Part shown: piece after piece, positions 63,937-64,000 of the stretch
How positions within the stretch are numbered: the stretch's first letter is position 1
Layout: every line of letters begins with the position of its first letter
Assembly (NCBI RefSeq): GCF_013002715.1
Contig: NZ_JABENB010000001.1
Span: 1,426,001 to 1,490,000, forward strand
Length of the DNA: 64,000 nucleotides
Direction: 5' to 3'
Origin: Flexivirga aerilata
Lineage (GTDB): Bacteria > Actinomycetota > Actinomycetes > Actinomycetales > Dermatophilaceae
The notes under the pieces: model-generated
Database searches by the model: none
Told to the model about the DNA's origin: nothing
What the model saw: the letters and a program-made list of their open reading frames with translations, nothing else
Made by a program: the position numbers and the translations under genes

Positions 63937-64000
63937 ATGCCTCCCAAGAGCCGTCAGGCTTCCGGCGCGAAGAAGGTGCGCCGCAAGGAGAAGAAGAACG
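63937..64000 (+). CDS. rpsK: 30S ribosomal protein S11, N-terminal part only
   Basis: The first 21 codons, MPPKSRQASGAKKVRRKEKK, match the N-terminus of actinobacterial S11, and the position after rpsM fits. CAGGAG lies eight bases upstream. Cut by the right edge of the window. Confidence 0.9.
   Translation, partial: MPPKSRQASGAKKVRRKEKKN

Overview
This is a contiguous stretch of chromosome from a high-G+C actinobacterium. GTG and TTG starts are common, the stop codon is mostly TGA, rpoB starts with TTG as in Mycobacterium, S14 is the short zinc-binding type, and RpoB, RpoC and the ribosomal proteins read as typical Actinomycetota. The L4 protein with a C-terminal 'sunset'-like domain and the overall gene content suggest Micrococcales (Dermacoccaceae/Intrasporangiaceae-like). 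That family placement is inference, not proof.

Layout. (1) 1-5.3 kb, minus strand: a Dpp/Opp-type peptide ABC transporter (ATPase cut by the window edge, two permeases, lipoprotein binding protein), then an aldehyde dehydrogenase. (2) 5.3-19.8 kb, plus strand: rplJ-rplL behind an L10-leader-like region with an intrinsic attenuator, two paired acyl-CoA dehydrogenases behind a TetR-type palindrome, a secreted trypsin-like protease, a DUF1772/AraC pair, then rpoB-rpoC. (3) 19.8-28.3 kb: a TetR gene facing a minus-strand, mostly overlapping six-gene operon (methyltransferase, large GT-C-like membrane protein, GT2 glycosyltransferase, GtrA-like protein, second GT-C-like membrane protein, 14-TM exporter). 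It looks like a polyprenyl-phosphate-sugar/envelope glycan cassette and separates rpoC from the str operon. (4) 28.3-33.1 kb: rpsL-rpsG-fusA-tuf. (5) 33.1-36 kb: a close homologue of the thiostrepton-resistance 23S rRNA methyltransferase, divergent from an ArsR-MFS exporter pair. (6) 36-49 kb accessory genes: a DUF2785 pseudogene, an aminotransferase, PEP synthase with its regulatory kinase/phosphatase, GntR plus a CynX-type permease, two interleaved ABC-2 exporters in one operon, and an AurF-like diiron oxygenase with a DUF4873 protein and divergent TetR. (7) 49-64 kb: the S10 and spc operons run from rpsJ through secY-adk-map-infA-rpmJ-rpsM into rpsK, which is cut by the window edge.

The most unusual signal is not a gene. 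The degenerate heptamer GTATGNC (reverse complement GNCATAC) occurs about 90 times by eye, roughly equally on both strands, inside genes and between them. At several gene boundaries it is paired head-to-head to form hairpins. It forces otherwise rare TAT (Tyr) and GCA (Ala) codons. This resembles the distribution of DNA uptake sequences in Neisseria and Haemophilus, although other explanations remain open.

Other points of interest are the L4-sunset fusion, the Tsr-like methyltransferase next to tuf, the L10 leader attenuator and the envelope-glycan operon inserted between rpoC and rpsL.
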